Source of the DNA: Cochliopodium minus
Lineage: Eukaryota > Discosea > Himatismenida > Cochliopodiidae
DNA length: 22,837 bases
Direction of reading: 5' to 3'
Assembly: GCA_024220525.1 (NCBI GenBank)
Contig: JAMYWO010000048.1
Location: forward strand, 59,016 to 81,852
Shown: positions 22,554 through 22,837 of the stretch, piece by piece
Position numbering within the stretch: position 1 is the first letter of the stretch
Layout: the number at the start of each line of letters is the position of its first letter
Notes under the pieces: generated by a model
The model's input: the letters and a program-made list of their open reading frames with translations, nothing else
Database searches by the model: none
What the model was told of the DNA's origin: nothing
Translations under genes and position numbers: made by a program

Positions 22554-22837
22554 AATTATTTTATATAAAATTTTTCAACGAGAAAAATATTTTTGTATAA
22601 AAATTATATTTTATATAATTTTGAGAAAAATGTGTGAATACAAAAAAAAATTTTGAATGTTAAATCTTTATTCTTTCCTTTTTTCTCATCGTTATGATGA
22701 TCATTGGAGTGAAGATGAAATAAGAAATACATTCAAATATTTGAAAGATAAACGCCTTTTTTCGCAAATAACATTGTCTCAAATTTTTAATTTTTCACAA
22801 TCCTCAATCTCCAATTTCCTCAATGAGAAAAGTGGTA
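22554..22837. repeat. Right arm of contig-terminal inverted repeat
   Basis: Reverse complement of 1-282 at roughly 94 percent identity by eye; outermost 77 bases identical. It begins right after oligo-A/T sequence upstream of the 1056-aa gene and runs to the last base. It includes the leader and putative promoter (tatataaaatttttcaacg and further A/T boxes) as well as the coding start of the HTH-like gene. Confidence 0.93.
22657..22837 (+). CDS. HTH-like protein, N-terminus only (right copy)
   Basis: Opens at ATG 22657, immediately preceded in frame by TGA (22654-22656), and is open to the contig end (60 codons plus one base). The product starts MLNLYSFLFSHRYDDHWSED, continues EIRNTFKYLKDKRLFSQ and ends with the HTH-like segment ITLSQIFNFSQSSISNFLNE. 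Compared with the left copy there are five base changes in 181, four of them altering residues, but no stop or frameshift. The fold and role are inferred from the TLSQIF...SQSSISNFLN pattern only. The rest of the gene is missing because the contig ends there. It could be a multi-copy transcription factor or a transposon-encoded DNA-binding protein. Confidence 0.6.
   Translation, partial: MLNLYSFLFSHRYDDHWSEDEIRNTFKYLKDKRLFSQITLSQIFNFSQSSISNFLNEKSG

Overview
The window looks like a gene-dense, very AT-rich eukaryotic nuclear contig. Genes carry many short GT-AG introns (mostly about 45-110 nt, extremely T-rich on the sense strand), exons read with the standard code, and intergenic gaps are often under 150 bp. 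The Ras protein resembles dictyostelid RasG/RasD at its P-loop ([11 protein letters not shown]), and one protein has a long Asn-rich tract. I therefore suggest an amoebozoan with Dictyostelium-like features. That placement is inference; no species can be named from this sequence.

Layout, left to right. 1-282 and 22554-22837 are an inverted repeat at the two contig ends; each arm carries the start of the same outward-reading gene, whose product has a helix-turn-helix-like N-terminus. Next come a Ras GTPase (-), a PAP2-type lipid phosphatase (-), and a tandem pair of secreted, cysteine-rich, probably GPI-anchored paralogues (-, 3474-6197 and 6273-7777). Then follow an ADCK1-like mitochondrial ABC1 atypical kinase with 13 exons, including a 7-nt micro-exon (-, 7990-10591), and an unrecognised 621-aa Asn-rich protein (+, 10702-14223). 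After it lie a beta-helix, mucin-stalk, single-pass adhesin-like surface protein (+, 14298-16766), mitochondrial ribosomal protein uL22m (-, 16884-18398), a doubtful small membrane protein (-, near 18463-18868), and an unrecognised 1056-aa protein (-, 19076-22501).

The genes do not form one pathway. Three of them (the two Cys-rich GPI proteins and the adhesin) are built for the cell surface, and a Ras switch and a lipid phosphatase lie nearby; this is a loose thematic grouping, not an operon. Two genes (ADCK1-like, uL22m) serve mitochondria.

The clearest structural signal is at the contig ends. The two terminal arms are identical for exactly 77 bases and then diverge. That is what a de Bruijn assembly with k=77 leaves when both contig ends run into the same multi-copy repeat. 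The outward HTH genes are thus probably members of a repeated gene family, rather than the window being one giant transposon. Gene models below were joined by hand from splice signals and reading frame. Two junctions (PAP2 exon 3/4, adhesin exon 7/8) keep frame only with a GC-AG intron or a one-base sequence correction.
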